Positions 7,775 to 16,036 of a stretch of DNA of 64,000 nt are shown piece after piece. Below the pieces are notes generated by a model. That model ran no database searches. It worked only from the letters and a program-made list of their open reading frames with translations, and was not told the DNA's origin. This DNA comes from Streptomyces sp. Mut1 (GTDB lineage: Bacteria > Actinomycetota > Actinomycetes > Streptomycetales > Streptomycetaceae). The stretch's first letter is position 1. Each line of letters starts with the position of its first letter. Where the stretch lies: positions 1,550,001 to 1,614,000 of the forward strand of contig NZ_CP120997.1 of NCBI RefSeq assembly GCF_030719295.1. Reading direction: 5' to 3'. Position numbers and translations under genes: made by a program.

Positions 7775-9388
7775 TCACGCGGTGACGTGGAAGCGGGTGA
7801 AGCGGGCCGTCCCGGCCGGGCCGGTGCCGGGCGGCGCGGTGGCGAACAGGCCGAGCAGCGCGCCGACCCAGCGCCACGGGGTGGCGGCGAAGACCTGGCC
7901 GGACGGCCGGAACCCGGCCCCGTCCCCGGTGTCGGCGAGGAACCGGCAGCGGGCGCCCGGGGCGACCTCGATCCGCAGCCGGGCCGTGGCCCCGGGCGCG
8001 GGCCTGCCGGGCGCGGCATCGCGCTCGGCGGTGGCGCCCGGCTCGGCGAACCGGTGCACGAGCCGCGCCCCGCCCCCGGCCGGCCGCTCCAGGCCGATCC
8101 AGCCGAACGCGTCCCCGAGCACCGTCAGCCCCGCCTTCGCCCCGGGGACCTCGCTGTCGAGGGCGAGCGCGACCTCGACGGTGAACGTCTCGGCGGGCAG
8201 CCGCTGGACCAGCACATGGGGCAGGGCGCGCAGGTCGTGCGCGTACGCGGTCCGTACGCAGCTGAGCCGCAGGCCGTCCCCGGCGTGCTCGACGGTCCAG
8301 CCGGGGCGCGGGTTGGCGGTCCACTGCCACTGCCTGCCGTAGCGGCCGCCCGGGAAGCTGTCGTCGCGGGCCGGGGCCTCCACGGGCTGGGCGGGCAGAG
8401 CGGGCTTGGTGTGCCTGGTGACGGGTTCGCCCGCGTCGCCGATGACCGGCCAGCCGTCGCTGTCCCAGCGCATCGGCTGGAGGTGGACCACCCGCCCGTA
8501 GGCCCCGCGCTCCTGGAAGTGCAGGAACCAGTCCTCACCGGCCGGGGTCGTGACCCAGGCGCCCTGGTGCGGGCCGTTGACCTCGGTGCGGCCCTGGGCG
8601 AGGACGACGCGTTCCTCGTACGGTCCGAAGAACTCGCGGGAGCGGAAGGCGCCCTGCCAGCCCGTCGCCACCCCGCCCGCCGGGGCCAGGATCCAGAACT
8701 CGCCGTCGCGCCGGTGGAGCTTGGGGCCCTCCAGCGTGAACCAGCCGGGCAGCGTGTCGGCGTCGATCAGGATCCTGCCCTCGTCGAGCAGTTCCCGCCC
8801 GTCGGGGCTCATGCGGTGGCCGGTGAGCCGGTTCTTGACGCCGGAGCGGGACTTGGCCCAGGCGTGGACGAGATAGGCCTCGCCGGTCTCCTCGTCCCAC
8901 AGCGGGCAGGGGTCGATCAGCCCCTGGCCGGCCTTGAGCAGGTGGGGCTCGGTCCACGGGCCCCTGATGTCCTCGGCGCTGATCTGCTGGATGCCGTGGT
9001 CGGGGTCGCCCCAGAAGATCCAGAACCGTCCGGCGTGGTGGCGCAGCGAGGGCGCCCACACCCCGCAGTCGTGGCGGGGCACGGCGAAGTCGGCGGCCGG
9101 CTCCAGACGGTCCAGGGCGTGCCCGGTCAGGGTCCAGTTGACGAGGTCGCGCGAGTGCAGCAGCGGGAGGCCGGGGACGCGGCCGAAGCTGGAGGCGGTG
9201 AGATAGAAGTCGTCGCCGACCCGCACGACGTCGGGGTCGGACCAGTCCGCGCCGAGCACCGGGTTGCGGTAGGTGCCGTCGCCCGGGTCGTGTCCGAGAA
9301 GTCCCGTCGTCCGCCCGGAGGGCGTGGCCTGCGGCGTCCGGTGCTTCCCCGAGTTCTCGGTCCTGGGGCGCTCGCCGGGGGCGTTCAC
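7775..9388 (-). CDS. Glycoside hydrolase family 43 enzyme
   Basis: 537 aa, no signal peptide, so probably acts on imported oligosaccharides. The five-bladed propeller GH43 domain shows the catalytic base D51 (WSDPDVV), the pKa-modulating D159 (IDPCPLW) and the acid E220 (TLEGPKL). The C-terminal ~190 residues look like the concanavalin-like beta-sandwich found in GH43 beta-xylosidases and arabinofuranosidases. Substrate cannot be assigned from sequence; arabinofuranosidase or beta-xylosidase/galactosidase activity on pectin side chains fits the context. GTG 9388 overlaps the preceding stop by 4 bases (GTGA), so it is translationally coupled. Confidence 0.92.
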   Translation of the reverse strand: MNAPGERPRTENSGKHRTPQATPSGRTTGLLGHDPGDGTYRNPVLGADWSDPDVVRVGDDFYLTASSFGRVPGLPLLHSRDLVNWTLTGHALDRLEPAADFAVPRHDCGVWAPSLRHHAGRFWIFWGDPDHGIQQISAEDIRGPWTEPHLLKAGQGLIDPCPLWDEETGEAYLVHAWAKSRSGVKNRLTGHRMSPDGRELLDEGRILIDADTLPGWFTLEGPKLHRRDGEFWILAPAGGVATGWQGAFRSREFFGPYEERVVLAQGRTEVNGPHQGAWVTTPAGEDWFLHFQERGAYGRVVHLQPMRWDSDGWPVIGDAGEPVTRHTKPALPAQPVEAPARDDSFPGGRYGRQWQWTANPRPGWTVEHAGDGLRLSCVRTAYAHDLRALPHVLVQRLPAETFTVEVALALDSEVPGAKAGLTVLGDAFGWIGLERPAGGGARLVHRFAEPGATAERDAAPGRPAPGATARLRIEVAPGARCRFLADTGDGAGFRPSGQVFAATPWRWVGALLGLFATAPPGTGPAGTARFTRFHVTA

Positions 9389-10212
9389 GCGGTCACCGCC
9401 CGGCGGACGAGGGCGGCGGCGCCGGCCCGGTCGAGCCGGCCGTCCGCGACGACGGTGACGATCCGGCGGACGAGGGTGGCGCCCGCGGGGACGGGGAGCC
9501 GTTCGGCGGCGGCGAGGGACGAGCCGACGCCCGGGTACTCGGCGGTCCGCACGAACCACGGGTCGCGGCGGGTCTCATCGGTCGCCCCGGCGAAGACCAG
9601 GGACCAGCCGTCGCCGCAGAGCGCGACCCAGTCGGCGGCCCGCCCGTGCACCGCCTCCTCGCCGGCCGCGGACGCGCTGAACACGGCGGGCGGCGCGGCC
9701 TCCTTGGGGGCGCGCCAGAAGAAACCGCCGTATCCGGCGCCGGGGCGGCCGTTGGTGGCGGGGCTGCCGATCGACAGGTCCGTGGAGCCGGGGTTGGTGA
9801 GCGAGAAGGAGAGGTCGAGCGCCCAGGCGGTGCCGGAGAGCGCGGCGGTGGCCACTGTGCGGTGTTCGCGCAGCAGTTCGCCGCCTTCGGCCTCCCAGCT
9901 CAGCTCCTGGACAAATCCGTCCGGGTCGCACAGCTTCCAGCCGAGGTGGCGCTGCACGCCGTGGTTGTCCAGCTCGGTCGGCCCCCGGCCCCGGACGAAG
10001 GTGCGCCCGCCCCAGAAGTTGCGCCCGGCGACGTCGGGGACGGCGACGGACGCGCCCAGGTGGTGGAGGTGGTCGGCGGGGCGCTCCTCGGTGACGGGGG
10101 TGCCGCCGAGGGTGGTGACCGGGTGGAGGTAGGGGCGTCCCGCGGTGTCGGGGAGGTAGGTGTAGCGGCCGACCGGGCGGCCGGCGCAGCTGAGGAGCGC
10201 GGTGGCGGTCAT
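9385..10212 (-). CDS. PmoA-like protein (DUF6807)
   Basis: 275-aa member of the family labelled 'methane oxygenase PmoA' in domain databases. The label is historical; no monooxygenase role is implied here. Seen: the N-terminal GRYTYLPDTAGRPYLHPV segment, the family hallmark HLHHLG (residues about 48-53), and the later RNFWGG and LCGDGWS motifs in an all-beta fold. Members are often found beside Gfo/Idh/MocA oxidoreductases and glycosidases in plant-polysaccharide loci, as here; function is unknown. It overlaps both neighbours by 4 bases (ATGA upstream, GTGA downstream), so the three proteins are made together. Confidence 0.85.
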   Translation of the reverse strand: MTATALLSCAGRPVGRYTYLPDTAGRPYLHPVTTLGGTPVTEERPADHLHHLGASVAVPDVAGRNFWGGRTFVRGRGPTELDNHGVQRHLGWKLCDPDGFVQELSWEAEGGELLREHRTVATAALSGTAWALDLSFSLTNPGSTDLSIGSPATNGRPGAGYGGFFWRAPKEAAPPAVFSASAAGEEAVHGRAADWVALCGDGWSLVFAGATDETRRDPWFVRTAEYPGVGSSLAAAERLPVPAGATLVRRIVTVVADGRLDRAGAAALVRRAVTA

Positions 10213-11390
10213 GGGGAGCTCACCTCGGTGGGGAGCGCCCAGGGGGCGCCGAGTTCGGAGAAGAGCGCGAGGGTCTCGGCGCCGGACGCGACGAGGGCGT
10301 CGATGCCGCGCACCACCCGGCGGGTGGCGCCGGAGCCGGGCACGGCGGCGGTGTGCCAGGCGCCGGACGGCAGGGCGCGGGGTTCGGGGGCGGTACGTAC
10401 GGCCTCGACGACCTCCATGAACGCGCCGGTGTTCCGCGGTGGTACGAGGAGCGGCGTGTCCCGCACGAGGTGGTCGACCAGGTTCTCCAGGAGGTCGGTC
10501 CGCCCGTGCACCGTCTCCAGGGGGCCGTGCCCGGCCCGCTGGACGAGGACGCGGTCCTGCTTGTACCAGAAGGTGATGCGGCCGCGGTCGCCGTGGACGA
10601 TGACATAGGGCTCCCCGGCCTGTTCCGCGCAGAGGGTGACGGCGGCGGTGACGGGCGGCCCCGAGGTGGTGGTGACGCGTACGCAGGAGGTGTCGTCGGC
10701 CTCGATGTCGTGGGCGCGGAAGAGTTCCGTGTCGATGGAGGCGACGTCCTCGGCGGTGGTGGTGCCGGCGAGTTCGAGTGCGGTGGCGACGGCGTGGGCG
10801 AGCGGGTTGGTCAGGACGCCGTCGACCACGTCGGTGCCGCCGAGCCTGCGCCGCCCGGCCCAGGGCGCCCGCCGGTAGTAGGCGTCGTCGCGGACCCAGG
10901 CGCCCGCGGCCCCGTAGCCCCGTACGGTGCCGATGGCTCCGGTGCGTACGAGTTCGCGGATGGCGGGTACGGCGTGCGAACCGAAGGACTGGAAGCCGAC
11001 CTGGCAGGCGATGCCGGCGTCGCGCACCCCGGCCAGAATGCGGTCGAAGTCGGCGCGGGTCGCGGCGGGCGGCTTCTCCAGGAGGAGGTGGACGCCGCGT
11101 CCGGCGGCGGTGAGGGCGAGGTCGGTGTGGGTCTGGATGGGGGTGCAGATGACGGCGGCGCGGGCCCCGGTGGAGTCCAGGAGGGTGCCGAAGTCGACGG
11201 ACTGCTCGGGGAGTTCACCGGCGAAGGCGTCGAGTTCGGAGGCGTCCAGCGGGGTGAGTTCGCAGATGCCGGCGAGCCGCACGAGGCCCTGGTGCTGGAG
11301 GCGGCGGATGTTGGCGAGGTGCTGGCGGCCGTGCCCCCGGGCGCCGGCGAGGACGATCGGGACGGGCGTGGCGGTGTGGGGCGTGTTCAT
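10209..11390 (-). CDS. Gfo/Idh/MocA-family NAD(P)-dependent oxidoreductase
   Basis: 393 aa, cytoplasmic. N-terminal Rossmann fold (VPIVLAGARGHGRQHLANI) and the family dinucleotide/catalytic motif EKPPAA (the EKP lysine). The C-terminal alpha/beta domain contains WVRDDAYYRRAPWAGRRRLGG, which lines the substrate pocket. The family oxidises or reduces sugars and inositols, often at C1 or C3. In this operon it could be a sugar 1-dehydrogenase or could act on the product of the GH43 enzyme. The start at ATG 11390 is 5 bases past the permease stop; the end overlaps the PmoA-like gene (ATGA). Confidence 0.9.
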   Translation of the reverse strand: MNTPHTATPVPIVLAGARGHGRQHLANIRRLQHQGLVRLAGICELTPLDASELDAFAGELPEQSVDFGTLLDSTGARAAVICTPIQTHTDLALTAAGRGVHLLLEKPPAATRADFDRILAGVRDAGIACQVGFQSFGSHAVPAIRELVRTGAIGTVRGYGAAGAWVRDDAYYRRAPWAGRRRLGGTDVVDGVLTNPLAHAVATALELAGTTTAEDVASIDTELFRAHDIEADDTSCVRVTTTSGPPVTAAVTLCAEQAGEPYVIVHGDRGRITFWYKQDRVLVQRAGHGPLETVHGRTDLLENLVDHLVRDTPLLVPPRNTGAFMEVVEAVRTAPEPRALPSGAWHTAAVPGSGATRRVVRGIDALVASGAETLALFSELGAPWALPTEVSSP

Positions 11391-11395
11391 GTCCG

Positions 11396-12313
11396 TCACC
11401 CCTTCACGGCGCCGGCGCTGAAGCCGGTGATCAGCCACTTCTGGATGAAGGCGAAGACGATCACCACGGGGACCGCGGCGATCACCCCGCCCGCCGCCAG
11501 CGCGCCCAGGTCGACGCTGTCCGCGCCGATGAGGGTGTTCAGGCCGACCGGGATCGTCTGCTTGTCCTGCTCGCTGAGGAACATCAGCGCGAACAGGAAG
11601 TGGTTCCAGCTGTGCACGAAGGCGAAGGAGCCGACGGCGATGAGGCCGGGCCGCAGCAGCGGCAGCACGACCGCGCAGAAGGCCCGGAAGCGCGAGCAGC
11701 CGTCCACCCAGGCGGCCTCCTCCAGCGAAGGGGGCACGTTCTTGATGAATCCGCTGATCAGGATGATGGAGAGGGGCAGCTGGAAGACGGTCTCGGCGAT
11801 GACCACGCTCCCCAGGGAGTTGATCAGCTGGAGGTTCTTGAAGATCTCGAAGAGCGGTACGAGCATCAGCGCGCCGGGGATGAACTGCGAGCACAGCAGC
11901 GCCAGCATGAAGCCGTTCTTGATCTTGAAGTCGAACCGGGCGAGCGCGTAGCCGCCGGCCAGCGCGACGAGGGTGGTGCTGATCAGGGTGCAGATCCCGA
12001 CGATCATGCTGTTCTGGAAGAAGAGGGCGAAGCTGCGCTCGTTCCAGACCTTGGAGAAGTGCTCCCCGGTCATCGGCCACGGCACCAGCGAGGTGGAGCC
12101 GGCGGGCCGGACGGCGAAGAGGAACATCCAGTAGAACGGGACGAGCGTGAAGACCAGGTAGACGCCGAGCGGCACGTAGATCTGCCAGCGCGGCACCTCG
12201 TCGAAGGCGCGCTCGCGGCCGGGCCTGCGGCGCGGTGTGGCGGGCGGCGGGCCGGCGGGGGCGGCCGGCCGTGCGGAGTGGGTGCCGTTCTTCTCGGCGA
12301 GGGCGGCAGTCAC
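11396..12313 (-). CDS. ABC sugar transporter permease (MalG type)
   Basis: 305-aa inner-membrane permease with six predicted helices, first around residues 45-65 (YVPLGVYLVFTLVPFYWMFL). The conserved cytoplasmic EAA loop reads EEAAWVDGCSRFRAFCAVVLPLLRPG. Pairs with the MalF-type permease; GTG 12313 overlaps that gene's stop by 4 bases. A Pro/Ala-rich N-terminal tail of about 40 residues precedes the first helix, which is common in Streptomyces. Imports the ligand of the lipoprotein at 6353-7687. Confidence 0.94.
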   Translation of the reverse strand: MTAALAEKNGTHSARPAAPAGPPPATPRRRPGRERAFDEVPRWQIYVPLGVYLVFTLVPFYWMFLFAVRPAGSTSLVPWPMTGEHFSKVWNERSFALFFQNSMIVGICTLISTTLVALAGGYALARFDFKIKNGFMLALLCSQFIPGALMLVPLFEIFKNLQLINSLGSVVIAETVFQLPLSIILISGFIKNVPPSLEEAAWVDGCSRFRAFCAVVLPLLRPGLIAVGSFAFVHSWNHFLFALMFLSEQDKQTIPVGLNTLIGADSVDLGALAAGGVIAAVPVVIVFAFIQKWLITGFSAGAVKG

Positions 12314-13239
12314 TTGTGGTCGCCTCCGAACTTGCTCAGGCGCAGATAGACGATCGAGCAGAAGAGGAGGATCACGAAGGCGACGGTGGTGAGCGCGGAG
12401 GCGTAGCCGAAGTCGTGGCCCTCGATGCCTGTGTTGGCGACGTAGAGCGGCAGGGTGGTGGTCTCGCCGGCCGGTCCGCCGCCGGTGAGCGTGTAGAGGA
12501 GGTCGACGTTGTTGAACTCCCAGACGCCGCGCAGCAGCGTGGACAGGATGATCGCGTCGCGCAGGTGGGGCAGGGTGATGTGGAAGAACTGCCGCATCCG
12601 TCCGGCGCCGTCGACGGAGGCCGCCTCGTACAGCTCCTTGGAGACGGACTGGAGGTCGGCGAGGATGAGGATGGCGAAGAAGGGGACCCCGCGCCAGAGT
12701 TCGGCGACGGTCGCGGCCCAGAAGACGGTGCCGGTGTCGGAGAGCACGGAGGTGCCGTAGTCGCCGATCCCGGCGTCCGCGAGGTAGCGGCTGAAGCCCG
12801 TCGAGGAGTTGTAGAGCAGGATCCAGATGGTGCTGGTCAGCACGCCGGAGACGGCCCAGGGCGAGAAGACCATGGCGCGGGAGATGCCCCGGCCGATGAA
12901 GCTCTGGTTCACGATCAGGGCCAGTGCGAGCCCGAGGGTGAGCTGGAGCGCGACCTGCACCACGACCCACTGGGCGCTGAAGCCGAGCGTCGTCCAGAAC
13001 TGGTCGTCCTCGGTGAAGATCCGGGTGAAGTTGTCGAAGCCCGCGAAGCCGTTCCGCCAGGGTTTGGTGACGTTGTAGTTCTGCAGGCTGTAGTAGAAGA
13101 CGCTGACCACCGGGTAGGCGATGAAGCCGAGCATCAGCAGCCCCGCGGGGGCGATCAGCAGATACGGCAGCCGGCGGGGGCTCGCGGAGCGGCGCCTGGG
13201 CACCTTGGGCGGTGTGGCCGCGGCGGAGGCTTGGGCCAT
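12310..13239 (-). CDS. ABC sugar transporter permease (MalF type)
   Basis: 309-aa permease and first gene of the six-gene operon running to 6353. Membrane helices start at LPYLLIAPAGLLMLGFIAYP; the EAA loop is present (EAASVDGAGRMRQFFHITLPHL). ATG 13239 is chosen because GGAGA lies 7-8 bases upstream and family members begin near this point. The 138-bp leader upstream contains two palindromes (separate entries) that could be repressor sites. Confidence 0.94.
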   Translation of the reverse strand: MAQASAAATPPKVPRRRSASPRRLPYLLIAPAGLLMLGFIAYPVVSVFYYSLQNYNVTKPWRNGFAGFDNFTRIFTEDDQFWTTLGFSAQWVVVQVALQLTLGLALALIVNQSFIGRGISRAMVFSPWAVSGVLTSTIWILLYNSSTGFSRYLADAGIGDYGTSVLSDTGTVFWAATVAELWRGVPFFAILILADLQSVSKELYEAASVDGAGRMRQFFHITLPHLRDAIILSTLLRGVWEFNNVDLLYTLTGGGPAGETTTLPLYVANTGIEGHDFGYASALTTVAFVILLFCSIVYLRLSKFGGDHK

Positions 13240-13312
13240 GACACGTCTCCGTTCTCTCTGTACGGGGGTGCGGGCGGTGCGGGGGTGGTGCCGGGCGGTG
13301 CGTGGAGTGCGC

Positions 13313-13320
13313 AAGCGCTT
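13313..13320. promoter_or_regulatory. AAGCGCTT palindrome, possible LacI-type operator
   Basis: The 8-bp palindrome AAGCGCTT lies about 75 bases upstream of the first permease gene. LacI-family sugar regulators in Streptomyces use palindromes with a central CG flanked by AGCGCT-like cores. No LacI gene is in the window. Confidence 0.4.
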
Positions 13321-13330
13321 ACCGCATGGT

Positions 13331-13346
13331 GTTCGGTATGCCGAAC
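13331..13346. promoter_or_regulatory. GTTCGG-N4-CCGAAC inverted repeat upstream of ABC operon
   Basis: Perfect 6-bp inverted repeat GTTCGGTATGCCGAAC, about 95 bases upstream of the permease start and 32 bases downstream of the dehydratase stop. Suited to a dimeric repressor; it could also be a weak hairpin at the end of the preceding operon. Confidence 0.4.
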
Positions 13347-13377
13347 AAGGCGGGCGCCGGAATTCCGCTGGGGCCGT

Positions 13378-15108
13378 TCAGCCGGCGTACGGGTCGGGCA
13401 CTTCTCCCGGCCGGGCCAGGAAGGCGAAGTCGCAGCCGGTGTCGGCCTGGGTGATCTGGTCCTGGTAGAGCGCGCCGTAGCCGCGCTCGTACCGCTGGGG
13501 CGGCGGGGTCCACTCGGCCCGGCGCCGGGTCAGCTCCTCGTCGGACACGCCGAGGTCCAGCCGCCGCGCCTCGACGTCCAGGGTGATGAGGTCACCGGTA
13601 CGGACGAGCGCGAGGGGCCCGCCGACGTAGGACTCGGGCGCGATGTGCAGCACGCAGGCGCCGTAGCTGGTGCCGCTCATCCGGGCGTCGGAGAGCCGCA
13701 CCATGTCCCGTACGCCCTGCTTCAGCAGGTAGTCGGGGATCGGCAGCATGCCGTACTCGGGCATGCCGGGACCGCCCTTGGGACCGGCGTTGCGGAGCAC
13801 CAGGACGTGGTCCGCGGTGAGCGCGAGCGCCGGGTCGTTGATGGTGCGCTGCATCTCCTTGTAGTCGTCGAAGACGACCGCGGGTCCGGTGTGGCGCAGC
13901 AGGTGCGGTTCGGCGGCGATGTGCTTGATGACCGCGCCGTCCGGGCAGAGGTTGCCGCGCAGCACCGCCACCCCGCCCTCGTCGGCGAGGGGGTGGTCGC
14001 GCTCCCGGATGACGTCGCTGTCGTGGACGAGCGCCCCGTCGAGCTGTTCGCGCAGGGTGTCGTGGGCGACGGTGGGCCGGTCCAGGTGCAGGACGTCGGT
14101 GAGCCGGGCGAGGAAGCCGGGCAGCCCGCCGGCGAAGTGGAAGTCCTCCATGAGGTACTTCCCGCCGGGCCGGAGGTTGGCGAGCACGGGGACGGTACGG
14201 GCGATGCGGTCGAAGTCGTCCAGGGTGAGCTTGATCCCGGAGCGGCCCGCCATCGCGATGAGGTGGATGACGGCGTTGGTGGAGCCGCCGAGCGCGAGGA
14301 CGGTGGCGACGGCGTCCTCGTACGCCTCCGCCGTGAGAATCTCCGACAGTTTCCGCTGCTGCCACACCAGTTCGACGATCCGGAGCCCGGACCGCGCGGC
14401 CATCCGGTCGTGGCCGGAGTCGACGGCCGGGATGGAGGAGGCGCCGGGGACGGTGACGCCGAGGGCCTCGGCGGCGGCGGTGAGGGTGGAGGCGGTGCCC
14501 ATGGTCATGCAGTGGCCGGGTGAGCGGGCGAGGCCGTTCTCCAGTTCGCCCATCTCGCAGTCGCCGATGAGCCCGGCACGCTTGTCGTCCCAGTACTTCC
14601 ACATGTCGGTGCCGGAGCCGAGGACTTCGTTGCGCCAGTGCCCGGGGAGCATCGGCCCGGCCGGTACGAAGACGGTCGGCAGGTCGACCGAAGCGGCGCC
14701 CATCAGCAGCGCCGGTGTCGACTTGTCGCAGCCGCCGAGCAGCACCGCGCCGTCGACCGGATAGGAGCGCAGCAGCTCCTCGGTCTCCATCGCCAGCATG
14801 TTGCGGTAGAGCATCGGGGTCGGCTTCTGGAACGTCTCCGAGAGCGTGGAGACCGGGAATTCGAGCGGGAAGCCGCCCGCCTGCCAGACCCCGCGCTTGA
14901 CGGCCTGCGCGCGTTCGCGGAGGTGGACGTGGCAGGGGTTGATGTCGGACCAGGTGTTGAGGATCGCGACGACCGGCTTGCCGAGGTGCTCCTCGGGGAG
15001 GTAGCCGAGCTGCCGGGTGCGGGCGCGGTGGCTGAAGGAGCGCAGCCCGTCGGTGCCGTACCACTGGTGGCTGCGCAGTTCCTCGGGGGCGATGCGGGCG
15101 GCGGTCAT
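13378..15108 (-). CDS. IlvD/Edd-family sugar-acid dehydratase, probably L-arabinonate dehydratase
   Basis: 576-aa iron-sulfur dehydratase. Cysteines C59 (NPCH), C127 (GGCDKS) and C200 (GHCMTMG) fall at the numbers I recall for the Rhizobium L-arabinonate dehydratase cluster ligands. The MSGTSYGACV segment carries the catalytic serine motif. Length and the opening (EELRSHQWYGTDGLRSFSHRA) fit the sugar-acid branch rather than branched-chain amino-acid IlvD. Likely reaction: L-arabinonate (or another aldonate) to the 2-keto-3-deoxy acid, which the coupled DHDPS-family gene would process. ATG 15108 overlaps that gene's stop by 4 bases (ATGA). D-xylonate or D-fuconate as substrate is possible. Confidence 0.88.
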   Translation of the reverse strand: MTAARIAPEELRSHQWYGTDGLRSFSHRARTRQLGYLPEEHLGKPVVAILNTWSDINPCHVHLRERAQAVKRGVWQAGGFPLEFPVSTLSETFQKPTPMLYRNMLAMETEELLRSYPVDGAVLLGGCDKSTPALLMGAASVDLPTVFVPAGPMLPGHWRNEVLGSGTDMWKYWDDKRAGLIGDCEMGELENGLARSPGHCMTMGTASTLTAAAEALGVTVPGASSIPAVDSGHDRMAARSGLRIVELVWQQRKLSEILTAEAYEDAVATVLALGGSTNAVIHLIAMAGRSGIKLTLDDFDRIARTVPVLANLRPGGKYLMEDFHFAGGLPGFLARLTDVLHLDRPTVAHDTLREQLDGALVHDSDVIRERDHPLADEGGVAVLRGNLCPDGAVIKHIAAEPHLLRHTGPAVVFDDYKEMQRTINDPALALTADHVLVLRNAGPKGGPGMPEYGMLPIPDYLLKQGVRDMVRLSDARMSGTSYGACVLHIAPESYVGGPLALVRTGDLITLDVEARRLDLGVSDEELTRRRAEWTPPPQRYERGYGALYQDQITQADTGCDFAFLARPGEVPDPYAG

Positions 15109-16007
15109 ATGGACCACCCGGCGATCTCGTCGGCGACCTCGGCGCGCTGGGCCTCGGGCAGCTCCCGGCTGGGCGGGCGCACCGCGCGGTCGCACAGCCC
15201 GAGGGCGGCCAGCGCCTCCTTGATGACGGTGACGTTGTTGGCGGACTGCCGGTCGGCGCGCAGCTCCTCGAAGCGGCGGATCTGCTCCCAGACCTTCATG
15301 GCGGCCGGGTGGTCCCCGGCCCGCAGCGCCTCCAGCATGGCCAGCGAGACGCCGGGCGCCACGTTGACGAGACCGGAGGTGAATCCGGTGGCCCCGGCGG
15401 AGAAGTAGGACGGCGCGTACAGCTCGGCGAGCCCGGCGACCCAGACGAACCGCTCCAGCCCCGCGTCCCGGGCGAACGCGGCGAACCGGGCGGCGTCCGG
15501 CACGGCGTACTTGACGCCGATGACGTTGGGGCAGCTGTCGGCGAGGGCCGCGAGGCAGGCGCCGTCGAGGTGCGGGTTGCGGATGTAGGGGACGACGCCG
15601 AGTCCGGGGACGGCCTCGGCGATGGCCCGGTGGTAGTCGACCCAGCCGTCCTGCGAGACGTACGGGTGGACGGGCTGGTGCACCATCACCATCTCGGCGC
15701 CCGCGTCCCGGGCGTGCTCGGCGGCGGCGACGGCGGTCGGCACATCGTGCCCGACGCCGACCAGGACCGTGGCCCGGCCGCCGGCCTCCTCGATGGTCAG
15801 CTCGGTGACGGTGCGCCGCTCCTCGGGGGTGAGCGCGTAGAACTCCCCGGTGTTGCCGTTCGGGGTGACGATGCGCACGCCGCCGTCGAGCAGCCGGCGC
15901 AGCAGGGCGCGGTGCGCCGCCGTGTCGATGGTCCCGTCCCCGGCGAACGGGGTGACCGGGATCGCCACGACATCTGCGAGGGCCGCCTTCAGCGGTGTGA
16001 GGTCCAT
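15105..16007 (-). CDS. DHDPS-family aldolase/dehydratase, probably for a 2-keto-3-deoxy sugar acid
   Basis: 300-aa class I aldolase-fold enzyme. The Schiff-base lysine is K166 (GVKYAVP), the conserved tyrosine Y141 (VPYIRNP), and the carboxylate loop is G51-NTGE, the variant seen in sugar-acid dehydratases rather than TTGE of DapA. Coupled to the arabinonate-type dehydratase downstream (ATGA overlap), so the plausible reaction is 2-keto-3-deoxy-L-arabinonate to 2-oxoglutarate semialdehyde. ATG 16007 has GAAAGG 9 bases upstream; a GTG at 16040, overlapping the regulator stop, is an alternative that adds 11 residues. Confidence 0.88.
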   Translation of the reverse strand: MDLTPLKAALADVVAIPVTPFAGDGTIDTAAHRALLRRLLDGGVRIVTPNGNTGEFYALTPEERRTVTELTIEEAGGRATVLVGVGHDVPTAVAAAEHARDAGAEMVMVHQPVHPYVSQDGWVDYHRAIAEAVPGLGVVPYIRNPHLDGACLAALADSCPNVIGVKYAVPDAARFAAFARDAGLERFVWVAGLAELYAPSYFSAGATGFTSGLVNVAPGVSLAMLEALRAGDHPAAMKVWEQIRRFEELRADRQSANNVTVIKEALAALGLCDRAVRPPSRELPEAQRAEVADEIAGWSI

Positions 16008-16036
16008 GCGGACTGGCCTTTCGTCGGTGTGCGGGG

